Part shown: positions 8,304 through 17,026 of the stretch, piece after piece
How the letters are laid out: every line of letters begins with the position of its first letter
How positions within the stretch are numbered: the first letter of the stretch is position 1
The notes under the pieces: generated by a model
What the model was told of the DNA's origin: nothing
What the model saw: only the letters and a program-made list of their open reading frames with translations
The model's database searches: none
NCBI RefSeq assembly: GCF_900090295.1
Contig: NZ_LT607753.1
Coordinates: forward strand, 1,240,001 to 1,304,000
Origin: Micromonospora coxensis
Lineage (GTDB): Bacteria; Actinomycetota; Actinomycetes; Mycobacteriales; Micromonosporaceae
Direction of reading: 5' to 3'
Length of the DNA stretch: 64,000 nucleotides
Position numbers and translations under genes: made by a program

Positions 8304-9656
8304 GTGGGTTCCGAAGTTGGAAATCGCGTGGTGGTGCTCGGCGGGAGCATCACCGCGTTGTTCGCCGCCAGCGCGCTGAGCGAGGGCTACCGGGAGGTCG
8401 TCCTGGTCGACCGCGACGACCTGCTCGACGTCTGGGACGCGCGCCGTGGCGCGCCGCAGGGCCGGCACATCAACGGCCTGATCGCCCGCGGCGCGCGGGC
8501 GATGGAGGACCTGTTCCCCGAGATCACCGCCCAGATGGTCGCCGCCGGCTGCCCGCTGACCGACCTGGCCGGCACGGTCAAGTGGTACATGAACGGCAGG
8601 CCGCTGGCCCAGACCCGGGCCGGGCTGACCTGTGTGGCCGCCCGGCGGCCGGTCATGGAGGCGCACGTGCGCCGGCGCATCGCCGCGCTGAAGAACGTCA
8701 CCTTCATGGAGCGCACCGACATCACCGGGCTGGTCTTCAGCCAGGACAAGTCGCGGGTCATCGGCGCGCGGGTGCAGCGCCAGGGCGAGGGCAACAGCGA
8801 GGAGATCCTCACCGCCGACCTCGTCGTCGACGCCACCGGCCGGGGCTCGCGCACGCCGGTCTGGCTGGAGGCGCAGGGCTACCCGCGGGTGCAGGAGGAG
8901 GGCACGAAGATCGGGCTCGGCTACGCCACCCGGCACTACAAGCTGCGGCACGACCCGTTCGGCACCAGCCACTCGATCATCTCGGTCGCCTCGGCGGACA
9001 ACCCCCGGGGCGCCATCTTCACCAAGTCCGACAGCAACAAGGTCGAGCTGACCACGTACGGCATCATGGGCGACCACCCGCCCACCGACCCGGAGGGCTT
9101 CAACCAGTTCGTCAAGTCGCTCTCCGCCCCGGAGATCTACGAGGGCATCTCCGACGCCGAGCCGCTCGACGACCCGGTGCTGTTCAAGTTCCCCACCACT
9201 TTGCGCCGGCGCTACGAGCTGATGTCCCGCTTCCCCGACGGGCTGCTGGTGCTCGGCGACGCGGTCTGCACCCCGAACCCGGTCTTCGCCCAGGCGCAGA
9301 CGCTGGCCTCCCTGGAGGCGCTGGCGCTGCGCGACCTGCTGCGCGCCGGCCAGGCGCCGAAGTCCAAGGAGTTCATGCGCACGGTCGGGCGGATCATCGA
9401 CCCGGCCTGGGAGATGACCGAGGCGATCAACCTGACCTTCCCCGAGGTCGAGGGCAGGCGCACCCCCAAGGTCCAGGTGCTGCACGCCTACATGAAGCGG
9501 CTGCAGGTGGCCGCCACCAAGGACGCCAGCCTCACCGAGGCGTTCATGCGCTCCGCCGGGCTGGTCGACCCGCTGGAGGCCCTGCTGCGTCCGAGCGTGG
9601 TGTGGCGGGTGATGCGTCACTCGCGGGCCGAGATGCCGCTGCTCGGGCGGTTCTGA
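8304..9656 (+). CDS. LasC/MonCI-like FAD monooxygenase (epoxidase type), copy 1, altered flavin motifs
   Basis: A 450-residue flavoprotein of the polyether-epoxidase group (LasC, MonCI), paralogous to the gene at 15231-16625. The Rossmann segment reads 'VVVLGGSITALFAASAL', where copy 2 has 'GGSMAGVLAA'; Ala18 replaces the third glycine. The middle 'VVDATGRGSRTP' is conserved. The C-terminal FAD motif at Asp319 reads 'GDAVCTPNPVFAQAQT', where copy 2 has 'NPVYGQGM', so two more glycines became alanine. Weakened FAD binding or a changed role is therefore possible. GTG 8304 is preferred over ATG 8295: 'AGGAG' lies 9 bases upstream and the N-terminus then aligns with copy 2. Known relatives epoxidise polyenes, which would suit the epoxide of nine-membered cores; that link is inference. 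Confidence 0.8.
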   Translation: MGSEVGNRVVVLGGSITALFAASALSEGYREVVLVDRDDLLDVWDARRGAPQGRHINGLIARGARAMEDLFPEITAQMVAAGCPLTDLAGTVKWYMNGRPLAQTRAGLTCVAARRPVMEAHVRRRIAALKNVTFMERTDITGLVFSQDKSRVIGARVQRQGEGNSEEILTADLVVDATGRGSRTPVWLEAQGYPRVQEEGTKIGLGYATRHYKLRHDPFGTSHSIISVASADNPRGAIFTKSDSNKVELTTYGIMGDHPPTDPEGFNQFVKSLSAPEIYEGISDAEPLDDPVLFKFPTTLRRRYELMSRFPDGLLVLGDAVCTPNPVFAQAQTLASLEALALRDLLRAGQAPKSKEFMRTVGRIIDPAWEMTEAINLTFPEVEGRRTPKVQVLHAYMKRLQVAATKDASLTEAFMRSAGLVDPLEALLRPSVVWRVMRHSRAEMPLLGRF

Positions 9657-9720
9657 CCCGCCGCCGCCCCGGGACCCGGTCGCGTCCCGGGGCGGTCGGA
9701 CATCGCCGGCACGGCCCCCG

Positions 9721-9753
9721 ACGGACCCCGTCCCCGCCCGGGACGGGGTCCGT
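9721..9753 (+). terminator. Terminator after flavoprotein copy 1
   Basis: A perfect 13-bp stem (9721-9733 with 9741-9753) and a 7-base loop, 65 bases after the stop codon. Confidence 0.65.
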
Positions 9754-9920
9754 CCGTGTCGCCGCGCCGGGTCGAATCACCCCCGGCGGTCACCGTGAGC
9801 ACGTATCCTCCGACGAGGCGCCGACCGGGACGCGCCGGCACGGCCGCGCGTCCGCCGGCGCCCGGCGGCGTACCCGGCCGCCCCGTCAGCCACCAGCGAC
9901 AGCGCGCCCGAGGGGGGACC

Positions 9921-11237
9921 ATGACCACCCGCAAGCCCAGCGAGTCCCGGATCCGGACCCGGATGGCCCGCACCGGCGAGAGCTACGCGACCGCGCGGGC
10001 CGGGCTCTCCGGCGCCCGTACGTCGCCGAAGCCGGTGACCGACGCCGGCTGGGCGCTGCGCGGCGGCCTGCACGCCGAGACCTCGAACCTGACCAACGTG
10101 CTGGCCCACCTGGGCGGCGACGCCGCCCCGGCGCGGCTGAGCGAGGCGATGCTGCTCGGCGTCGGCGGCGGCCTGGGGGCCGGCTACATGCTGTGGGAGA
10201 TCAAGGGACAGACGCCGAACCTGTTCCTGGGCTTCCGGTACCGCTGGACCTTCCACGACTGGGCCGAGCGCACCATGGACCGCCTCGGCGTGGGCTACCA
10301 GGTCAAGACGACCGGCAGCAGCAAGGCCGCGGCCACCGCGCTGCACGAGCAGCTCGCCGACGGCGCCCCGGTCCTCGTCACGCCGGACCGGCAGGTGGTC
10401 GGCTACTGGCACCTGCCCCCGGAGTACGCGCTGGCCGGCCGGGGCCGCCCGGTCTTCTCCGGCGCCCGGCGCAGCCCGGTGGTGGCGTACGCGGCCGCCG
10501 ACGACGGCATCCGGCTCGACGACCGCAACCTCGCCCCGCTCACCGTCGACGCGGACACCCTGGCCGAGGCGCGCGCCCGGGTCAGCTCCACCAAGAACCG
10601 CATGATCGTGGTGCACACCGTGCCGGAGGAGATCGCGCTGGCCGACGCGGTGCGGGCCGGCATCGCCGACTGCATCACGCAGCTGGACGCCAAGGCCGCC
10701 ACGGTCGCGCTGCCGGCGTGGAGCAAGTGGAGCCGGCTGGTGACCGACCAGCGCAACGCCAAGGGCTGGCCCAAGCTGTACGGCAAGGGCGGGATGGCCA
10801 CCACGCTGCTGTCCGTCTGGGAGCACGTCGAGCCGGCCGGGCTCACCGGCGGCAACCTGCGCGACCTGTACGCCGACTTCCTGGAGGAGGCGGCGCCCCT
10901 GCTCGGCGACTCCGCCGACGCGGCGGCCGACGCGGCGGCGCTGTTCCGGCAGGCGGCGCGGCTGTGGCACGACGTGGCCGAGACGGCGCTGCCCTGGGAC
11001 GTGCCCGAGTACGCCCGGATCCGGGAGCTGGTCGCCACCATCTCCGCCGGCGTCGCGGCCGGTGACTCCGCCGTCGCCGACCGCGTCGAGGCCGCCGAGA
11101 CGCTGTGGGACCTGATCGCCGAGTACGACCGCAAGCCGCCCGCCGAGCCGGACCTGGCCCGGCTGTCCGAGCAGATCCAGGCGGTCCACGACACCGAGCG
11201 GGAGGCCGTCGGGGCGCTGCGCCACGTGGTCGGCTGA
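9921..11237 (+). CDS. BtrH-like acyltransferase-family protein with unusual N-terminus
   Basis: A 438-residue protein. Residues 9-30, including 'SRIRTRMARTGESYATAR', form a basic helix segment also seen at the start of unrelated actinobacterial proteins. From about residue 45 it resembles the BtrH N-terminal domain ('GGLHAETSNLTNVLAHLGG', then 'LSEAMLLGVGGGLGAGY'), followed by a long helical C-terminal half of DUF4872 type. BtrH transfers an aminoacyl group from an acyl carrier protein to an amine in butirosin biosynthesis and has a papain-like fold. The usual 'HC' near the start of this domain reads His51-Ala52 here, so the nucleophile appears to be missing. The ATG has 'GAGGGGGG' upstream. 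Acyl transfer from one of the PCPs is a guess; a non-catalytic role is equally possible. Confidence 0.6.
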   Translation: MTTRKPSESRIRTRMARTGESYATARAGLSGARTSPKPVTDAGWALRGGLHAETSNLTNVLAHLGGDAAPARLSEAMLLGVGGGLGAGYMLWEIKGQTPNLFLGFRYRWTFHDWAERTMDRLGVGYQVKTTGSSKAAATALHEQLADGAPVLVTPDRQVVGYWHLPPEYALAGRGRPVFSGARRSPVVAYAAADDGIRLDDRNLAPLTVDADTLAEARARVSSTKNRMIVVHTVPEEIALADAVRAGIADCITQLDAKAATVALPAWSKWSRLVTDQRNAKGWPKLYGKGGMATTLLSVWEHVEPAGLTGGNLRDLYADFLEEAAPLLGDSADAAADAAALFRQAARLWHDVAETALPWDVPEYARIRELVATISAGVAAGDSAVADRVEAAETLWDLIAEYDRKPPAEPDLARLSEQIQAVHDTEREAVGALRHVVG

Positions 11238-11272
11238 CCCGCCGTGGCGGCGGGCGCCCGGCCCGGCGCGGC

Positions 11273-12847
11273 TCAGTAGTCGCGCAGCTCGTCGCGCAGC
11301 CCGCGCAGGTCCTTGAACGAGGAGAGGTCGTCGACCCGCCAACCGTCCAGGTCGTACTCCGCCAGGCACTGGTCGACGAACGCCTTGTAGCCGTCCAGCT
11401 CGCCGCCGAGGATCTGGGCGTTGAGCAGCTCGACGCGGGTGTTCTCGTGGTTGCCGGCGTAGTTGCGCTCGTACAGCTCGTGCCGGCCGCCGAACTCGGA
11501 GCCGACCGCGTCCCAGAGCAGCTTCATCAGCTTGACCCGCTCCGCCGCCTCGACCCCGCCCGAGCCCCGCACGTACGTGTCGAGGTAGCGGCGCAGGTCC
11601 GGGTTGGCGAAGTCCTCGGCGCTGGAGTTGACGTAGATCAGGCCGCTGGCCACGTCCTGGAGCACGATCTCCCGTACCCGGGCGTAGCCGACCTGCATGA
11701 ACCACCGGTACGCCATGCCGTAGGCCGGGTTGGGCAGGACCGCGCCGTTGTGCCAGGTGATCGGGTTGCGGGCGGCGGCGTCGGAGAGCCCCCAGAACAG
11801 GTTGCGCCAGGCCAGCACCTCCCCCAGCCGGCTCTGCACGCCCCGGAAGTCGGCCGTCCCGGTCGTCTCCAGGGCCTTGGCCAGCAGCCCGGCGATGAAC
11901 TCCAGCTTGACCGCGAGGCGGGTGCAGCCGTGGAAGGTGAAGCGCTCGGTGAAGCCGGACCGGCCGGCGAACATCTGCACCTTGCCGAGGTCGCCGTAGA
12001 TGAAGACGTTCTCCCACGGGATGAGGACCTTGTCCAGCACCAGGATGGTGTCGTTCTCGTCCAGCCGTGAGGAGAGCGGGTAGTCGAACGGGCTGCCCAT
12101 CACCGCGGCGGTGGCCGAATAGGACGGACGGCAGATCAGCTTCATCCCGGGCGCGTCCATCGGCACGGTCGCCACCAGGGCGAACTCCCGCTTGCGCACC
12201 GGCAGGCCGTAGTGGGCCAGGAAGTTGTGGTGGGTCAACGCCGAGGCCGTGGCGACCACCTTCGCGCCGCTGACCACCACCCCGGCGTCGGTCTCCCGTT
12301 CCACGTGGACGAAGACGTCGGAGACCTCGTCCGGCGGGCGGGACCGGTCCACCGGCGGATGCACGATGGCGTGGTTCCAGTAGAGGACCTTCTCCTGGGC
12401 CTCCCGGTACCAGCGGCGGGCGTTGTCGGCGAACGGCTCGTAGAAGTCGGCGTTGGCGCCGAGGGTGCCGAGGAACGAGGCCTTGTAGTCCGGGCTGCGC
12501 CCCATCCAGCCGTAGCTCAGCCGGGCCCACGCGGCGATGGCCTGCTGGTCGGCCACCAGGTCCTCGGCCGAGTGCGGGGTGGTGAAGAACCGGTGCGTCC
12601 AGCCCTCGCTGCCGGTGTCCGTCGGCGCGGTCAGCACCGGACGCTGCCGCGGGTCGTGCAGCGCGTCGTAGAGCCGGGCGGTCATCCGCACCGGGTTGTG
12701 GAACGCCGGGTGCCGGGTGACGTCGCGCACCCGGTCGCCGTAGAGGTAGATCTCCCGGCCGTCGCGCAGCGACTCGACGTACTCGTCACCGGTCATCGGG
12801 CGGGTCCGGCGCGCGCCGGTCGCCGGACGGTCTGCCAGTTCGGTCAT
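11273..12847 (-). CDS. sgcC: FADH2-dependent aryl hydroxylase, SgcC type (HpaB family)
   Basis: A 524-residue 4-hydroxyphenylacetate 3-monooxygenase-type protein. In C-1027 biosynthesis SgcC hydroxylates PCP-tethered 3-chloro-beta-tyrosine at C-5, using FADH2 from the reductase SgcE6. Family features are '[20 protein letters not shown]' at the start, the central 'HPPVDRSRP' and '[11 protein letters not shown]', and '[11 protein letters not shown]' around the flavin site. The matching reductase is at 32003 and the halogenase at 22561, so the pathway is consistent. The ATG has 'AAAGGCGA' upstream. It converges on the BtrH-like gene, with only 35 bp between stops, and diverges from the DHA2 exporter. 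The symbol denotes the C-1027 orthologue. Confidence 0.86.
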   Translation of the reverse strand: MTELADRPATGARRTRPMTGDEYVESLRDGREIYLYGDRVRDVTRHPAFHNPVRMTARLYDALHDPRQRPVLTAPTDTGSEGWTHRFFTTPHSAEDLVADQQAIAAWARLSYGWMGRSPDYKASFLGTLGANADFYEPFADNARRWYREAQEKVLYWNHAIVHPPVDRSRPPDEVSDVFVHVERETDAGVVVSGAKVVATASALTHHNFLAHYGLPVRKREFALVATVPMDAPGMKLICRPSYSATAAVMGSPFDYPLSSRLDENDTILVLDKVLIPWENVFIYGDLGKVQMFAGRSGFTERFTFHGCTRLAVKLEFIAGLLAKALETTGTADFRGVQSRLGEVLAWRNLFWGLSDAAARNPITWHNGAVLPNPAYGMAYRWFMQVGYARVREIVLQDVASGLIYVNSSAEDFANPDLRRYLDTYVRGSGGVEAAERVKLMKLLWDAVGSEFGGRHELYERNYAGNHENTRVELLNAQILGGELDGYKAFVDQCLAEYDLDGWRVDDLSSFKDLRGLRDELRDY

Positions 12848-13143
12848 GGGTCGCCTTTCGCCGGGCCGGGCAGGCCGTCGGGGCGGAGCGGACCGGGCGA
12901 TCGGCACGGCCGGCCCTGGTCCGCCTTCAGCATGGTGAGCGCCGGACGGCGGGACAAGGCCGTACGCCGCAGAGCGCAACCGGGAAGACGCCGACCCCTT
13001 GTCGGCGCACCCGCGCCGGGCCCGCCACGCCCGGTGGGACTTCCGTGACACCGGAGTCGCATAGAGCGATGACTTTCCTGGGGCCGTGCCGTCTCAACAG
13101 TGAGCCGCAGGACAGCGCGGCCGATATCGAGAGGACCAAGAGC
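12848..13143. promoter_or_regulatory. Divergent promoter region, aryl hydroxylase / exporter
   Basis: 296 bp between divergent genes, GC-rich with a slightly A/T-richer patch near 13040-13140. No operator was identified. Confidence 0.35.
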
Positions 13144-14769
13144 ATGACTACAGTCGACGGGCAGGCGGGCGCAGCCGCCGCCCCGGCCGTGGCTCCTCGG
13201 GCCACCTGGCGGGAGTGGCTCGGGCTGGCCGTGATGTGCCTGCCCACCATGTTGACGACGGTGGATCTCAACGTCATGTTCCTGGCGTTGCCACACGTCA
13301 CCGCGGACCTGGGCCCGAGCAGCACCGAACAGCTGTGGATCTCGGACATCTACGGCTTCATGATCGCCGGCTTCCTGGTCACCATGGGAACGCTGGGCGA
13401 CCGCGTCGGGCGCAAGAAGGTCCTGCTGTTCGGCGGCGCGGCCTTCCTCGCGTCGTCGCTGCTGGCCGCGTTCGCGACCTCCACGATCGTCCTCATCGTC
13501 GCCCGCGCCCTGCTCGGTGTGGCCGGCGCGACGCTGATCCCGTCGATCCTCGCCCTGCTGCGGACCATGTTCAAGGACCCGAAGCAGATGGGCGCCGCGA
13601 TGGGCCTGTGGGGCACCTCCCTGATGGCCGGCGTGGTGCTCGGCCCGGTCATCGGTGGTCTGATGCTCGGCGCGTGGTGGTGGGGTTCGGTGTTCCTGCT
13701 CGCCGTGCCGATCATGGGCCTGCTGCTGCTCGCCGGCCCGGCGCTGATCCCCGAGTCCAAGGACCCGAACGCCGGCCGGCTGGACCTGTTCAGCGTGGCG
13801 CTGTCGCTGCTGGCCATCCTGCCGTTCGTCTACGGCCTCAAGGAGCTGGCCCGCAACGGCTGGGAGCCGGTGCCGGTGGTCGCCCTCGTGGCGGGGCTGG
13901 TCTTCCTCGTCGTCTTCCTGCGCCGGCAGGCCACCCTGGCCCACCCGCTGCTGGACCTGAGCCTGTTCAAGATCCGCGCACTGTCGACGGCGTTGACGAT
14001 GGCCCTGATGATCGCCTTCGTCATGGGCGGCGCCGGCCTGATGGCCAGCCTCTACATGCAGATGGTCGAGGGGCTCAGCCCGGTCCGGGTCGGCACGCTG
14101 CTGCTGATCCCGTCCATCGTGATGATCGTCGTCGGCAACCTCGCCCCGGCGATCGCCCGCAAGGTCCGCCCCGCCTACGTGCTCGCCGCCGGCTCGCTGA
14201 TCGCGGCGATCGGCATGGTGGTGCTGACCCAGGTCGAGAGCACCGCCGGGCTGACCACCCTGCTGGTCGGTCTCGGCGTCGTCTACGTCGGTGGCGCGTC
14301 CGTCGGCCCGATGACGCCGTTCCTGGTGATGTCCCAGACGCCGCCGGAGAAGGCCGGCGCCGCCGGCTCGCTCTCCTCGGCCGTCGGCGAGCTGGGTGTC
14401 GCCCTGGGTGTGGCGATCCTCGGCCTCATCGGCACCGCCACGTACCGGGGCCAGGTCGACGTCCCGGGCGAGCTGCCGGCGGACGCGGCGGCCACCGCCA
14501 AGGAGAGCATCGCCGGCGCCACGGTGGTCGCCGAGCAGGTCGGTGGCCCGTCCGCGGGTTCGCTGCTCGACTCGGCCCGTGAGGCGTTCACCAGCGGCCT
14601 GAACACCGTCGCGCTCGTCTGCGTCTTCGTCTTCGTCGCCCTGGCCGTGGTGGCGTTCGCCGGGCTGCGGCACGTGCCGTCGCTGGGCGACATGCCGATG
14701 CCGGGCATGCCGCCGAAGGAGCCGAAGCCGGCGGCCGACGCGGCCGGGTCGGCGCAGCCGGTGCACTGA
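13144..14769 (+). CDS. DHA2-type MFS drug exporter, SgcB-like
   Basis: A 541-residue membrane protein with about 14 hydrophobic segments, the DHA2 arrangement. The N-terminal 'LTTVDLNVMFLALPHV' (motif D1), the loop 2-3 motif 'GTLGDRVGRKKVLLFGG' (motif A) and the helix 5 region 'GVVLGPVIGGLML' (motif C) mark an antiporter. Such transporters export the finished antibiotic with proton influx; C-1027 has SgcB of the same class. The ATG at 13144 has 'GAGAGG' upstream and removes a non-coding-looking extension. A terminator-like hairpin follows. Self-resistance by efflux is the probable role. Confidence 0.86.
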   Translation: MTTVDGQAGAAAAPAVAPRATWREWLGLAVMCLPTMLTTVDLNVMFLALPHVTADLGPSSTEQLWISDIYGFMIAGFLVTMGTLGDRVGRKKVLLFGGAAFLASSLLAAFATSTIVLIVARALLGVAGATLIPSILALLRTMFKDPKQMGAAMGLWGTSLMAGVVLGPVIGGLMLGAWWWGSVFLLAVPIMGLLLLAGPALIPESKDPNAGRLDLFSVALSLLAILPFVYGLKELARNGWEPVPVVALVAGLVFLVVFLRRQATLAHPLLDLSLFKIRALSTALTMALMIAFVMGGAGLMASLYMQMVEGLSPVRVGTLLLIPSIVMIVVGNLAPAIARKVRPAYVLAAGSLIAAIGMVVLTQVESTAGLTTLLVGLGVVYVGGASVGPMTPFLVMSQTPPEKAGAAGSLSSAVGELGVALGVAILGLIGTATYRGQVDVPGELPADAAATAKESIAGATVVAEQVGGPSAGSLLDSAREAFTSGLNTVALVCVFVFVALAVVAFAGLRHVPSLGDMPMPGMPPKEPKPAADAAGSAQPVH

Positions 14770-14794
14770 CCGGACGAGTGGCACCAGCACACCA

Positions 14795-14835
14795 CGGCCG
14801 CTCCGGTCACCCCTCGCGGGTGACCGGGGCGGCCG
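14795..14835 (+). terminator. Terminator after the first DHA2 exporter
   Basis: A 10-bp perfect stem (14803-14812 with 14818-14827), extended by a further complementary segment outside a small internal loop. It starts about 25 bases after the stop codon. Confidence 0.65.
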
Positions 14836-15043
14836 GTGCCGTTCCCGGACGTGGCTCCCGCGCCGGCGCGGCGGAGGCACCACCCGCCCGTGCCCGGCCG
14901 AGCCACGGGCGGACGTACGGGTGTCCCGGCTCAGGGGCGTCCCCGGTGGCGGGCGTGCCGCGGGTCCGGCCCCGGGCGGTGTCGCGAACGGTAGGTGGAC
15001 CCGACGGGACGGCGGACGGAACAGCCGAGCGACCCGGCCCCAC

Positions 15044-15178
15044 GCCCGGAGCCGGGCGGTGGGCGGGGCCGACAGAACCGGCCCGGAGCCGAGCGGTGGG
15101 CAGGGCCGACAGAACCGGCCCGGAGCCGAGCGGTGGGCGGAGCTGACAGAACCGGCCCGGGGCCGGGCGGTGGGCGGA
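15044..15178. repeat. Tandem 37-bp repeat, about 3.6 copies
   Basis: Unit starts fall at 15068, 15105 and 15142, with a partial copy before and the final unit running to about 15178. Each contains 'GACAGAACCGGCCCGG' followed by a 'GCCG.GCGGTGGGC' core. The array lies in the 460-bp gap between the convergent exporter and flavoprotein genes, next to a strong terminator. No protein-coding sense was found. Confidence 0.8.
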
Positions 15179-15185
15179 CGTGCGG

Positions 15186-15214
15186 CGCCCCGGGCCGGTG
15201 GCCGGCCCGGGGCG
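15186..15214 (-). terminator. Terminator after flavoprotein copy 2
   Basis: A perfect 13-bp stem (15186-15198 with 15202-15214) and a 3-base loop, 17 bases beyond the minus-strand stop at 15231. Confidence 0.65.
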
Positions 15215-15230
15215 GTGTGCGCGGGTGGGG

Positions 15231-16625
15231 TCAGGCGGCCGGCGGGGCCACCGTGCCGGCGGTGGGCGTGGCCAGCGAGGGGTTGGCCGGCGGGGCGACC
15301 GGGCGCAGCGGCGCGTGCCGCAGCACCCGCAGCACCATCGACGGGCGCATCAGCGCCTGGGGCGGGTCGATCAGCCCGGCGACCCGCATGAAGCCCTCGG
15401 TCACCCGGGCGTCCCTGGTGGCCGCGTACTGCACCCGGGCCATGTAGGCGTTGCCGACCCGCACCTGCAGGGTGCGCCGGCCCTGCACGCCCGGGAAGTC
15501 GAGATCGCCACCGGCGGAGATGTCCCACGGGGTGTCGATCACCCGCGACACGTCGGCCATGAACGCGCCGGTCCGTGGCGGCCGGCCCCGGCGCAGGTGC
15601 TCCCGCAACGTCAGCGCCTCGATGGAGGCGACGCTCATCCCCTGCCCGTAGACCGGGTTGAAGCTGCACACCGCGTCGCCCATGACGAGGAGCCGGTCGG
15701 GCATCCGGGTCAGCCGCTCGTAGCGACGCCGGACGCTCGCCGGGAAGGTGAACGACACCGGGTCGTCGAGCGCCTCCGCGTCGTGCACCGCGTCGTAGAC
15801 GTCCGGCACCGGCAGCGAGCGGACGAAGGCGAGGAAGCCCTCGGGGTCGGTCGGCGGATGGTCGCCCAGCACCCCGGTCAGCGACAGGATGCAGACGTCC
15901 CGGCCGACCTGGCCGAAGAACGCGCCACGGGGGTGCGCGGGCGAGGCGACCGGGTTGATCGACTGCACGCCGTCGAACATCTCCGGACGCAGCCGGTAGT
16001 GCCGGGTGGTGTAGGCCAGCCCGACCTTGACCCGCTCCTCCTCCGGCCGCTGGTAGCCCAGTTCGGCCAGCCAGGCCGGGGTGCGCGAGCCGCGCCCGGT
16101 CGCGTCGACCACCAGGTCCGCGTCCAGTTCCTGCGGGGTGGCGCCGTCGGTGCGGGGGCGGACCCGTACGCCGACCACCCGCTCCCGGTCGTCGGTGGTG
16201 ACCAGGCCGAGGACGTCGTGCTGCTCCAGGAACCGCACGTTGGGCAGGGCCGCCACCCGGCTGCGGACGTGGTGCTCCAGCACCGGCCGGGGGGCGGTCA
16301 CCGAGACCAGGCCGGTCCGGGCCGGACGGATCTTGCGGGCGTTGAAGAACCAGCGCATCTCGCCGAGGTCCCCGGTCGGCACGCCGGCCGCCCGCAGCTC
16401 GTCGGTGATGCCGGGGAAGAGTTCCTCCATGTTGAGGTGACCGCGGGCGTGCAGGCCGTGCGCGTGCACCGTGTGCGGTGCGCCGCGCCGGGGCTCGCGT
16501 ACGCCCAGCAGCGTGTCCCGGTCGACGACCAGGACCTCGCCGTAGGACTCGGCCAGCACCCGGGCGGCGAGGACGCCGGCCATGCTGCCGCCCAGTACGA
16601 CGGCGCGTCTACCGATCTCACTCAC
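15231..16625 (-). CDS. LasC/MonCI-like FAD monooxygenase (epoxidase type), copy 2
   Basis: A 464-residue flavoprotein, paralogue of the gene at 8304. All FAD signatures are intact: 'VVLGGSMAGVLAARVL' at residues 9-24, the ribose acidic end in 'VVDRDTLL', 'VVDATGRGSRTPAW' in the middle and 'GDAVCSFNPVYGQGMS' around Asp317. This is the LasC/MonCI pattern of polyene epoxidases in polyether pathways. GTG 16625 follows 'GGGAGGT' at ideal spacing. It diverges from the sigma-factor gene and ends at a strong hairpin. A plausible role is epoxidation of an olefin in the enediyne core; alternatives are aromatic hydroxylation or oxidation of the beta-tyrosine unit. Confidence 0.83.
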   Translation of the reverse strand: MSEIGRRAVVLGGSMAGVLAARVLAESYGEVLVVDRDTLLGVREPRRGAPHTVHAHGLHARGHLNMEELFPGITDELRAAGVPTGDLGEMRWFFNARKIRPARTGLVSVTAPRPVLEHHVRSRVAALPNVRFLEQHDVLGLVTTDDRERVVGVRVRPRTDGATPQELDADLVVDATGRGSRTPAWLAELGYQRPEEERVKVGLAYTTRHYRLRPEMFDGVQSINPVASPAHPRGAFFGQVGRDVCILSLTGVLGDHPPTDPEGFLAFVRSLPVPDVYDAVHDAEALDDPVSFTFPASVRRRYERLTRMPDRLLVMGDAVCSFNPVYGQGMSVASIEALTLREHLRRGRPPRTGAFMADVSRVIDTPWDISAGGDLDFPGVQGRRTLQVRVGNAYMARVQYAATRDARVTEGFMRVAGLIDPPQALMRPSMVLRVLRHAPLRPVAPPANPSLATPTAGTVAPPAA

Positions 16626-17026
16626 TGCCGCAACCTCCCTGACGACGACCAGTTCCACCCACCCGGCGACGACGCGGCCCGGGACGCCGCGGCGGTCGCC
16701 GTCGGCACACCGGAGCGCCTCCGCCCCGACCGCCCACGGCGTCCCCGGCGGGTCACCGCGGGTCGGGCGGGCGTCGCCGCGGCGGTCGTCGCGCCGGCCG
16801 CACGGCCAGCGTCACGGTCACCCGCTGCCGGCCGCATCCTCTGCCGTGCGGTGCGCGGCGCCGCTCCCGCCGGCACGACCGGCACCGGCCACGCCGGCAT
16901 GCCACCCACGGCCACTGCGGCGAGTGGTCCCGCCACGACGAAAGGTGAGCTGAGCCGCACCCCATCCGTGCTACGGTTTTGGCCGACCGTCATCGATCAG
17001 TTGCTGTCGGGAGCGGGGCACGTTCA
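16626..17026. promoter_or_regulatory. Divergent promoter region, flavoprotein copy 2 / sigma factor
   Basis: 401 bp, mostly GC-rich. The A/T-richer stretch just before the sigma-factor gene (about 16970-17025) is the likeliest promoter. No AATTGC motif and no clear operator were seen. Confidence 0.35.

Noticed and set aside
12844..15669. 941-codon minus-strand open frame over the DHA2 exporter
   Set aside because: The exporter on the plus strand has clear MFS motifs and a proper start; the antisense frame also runs through a tandem repeat.
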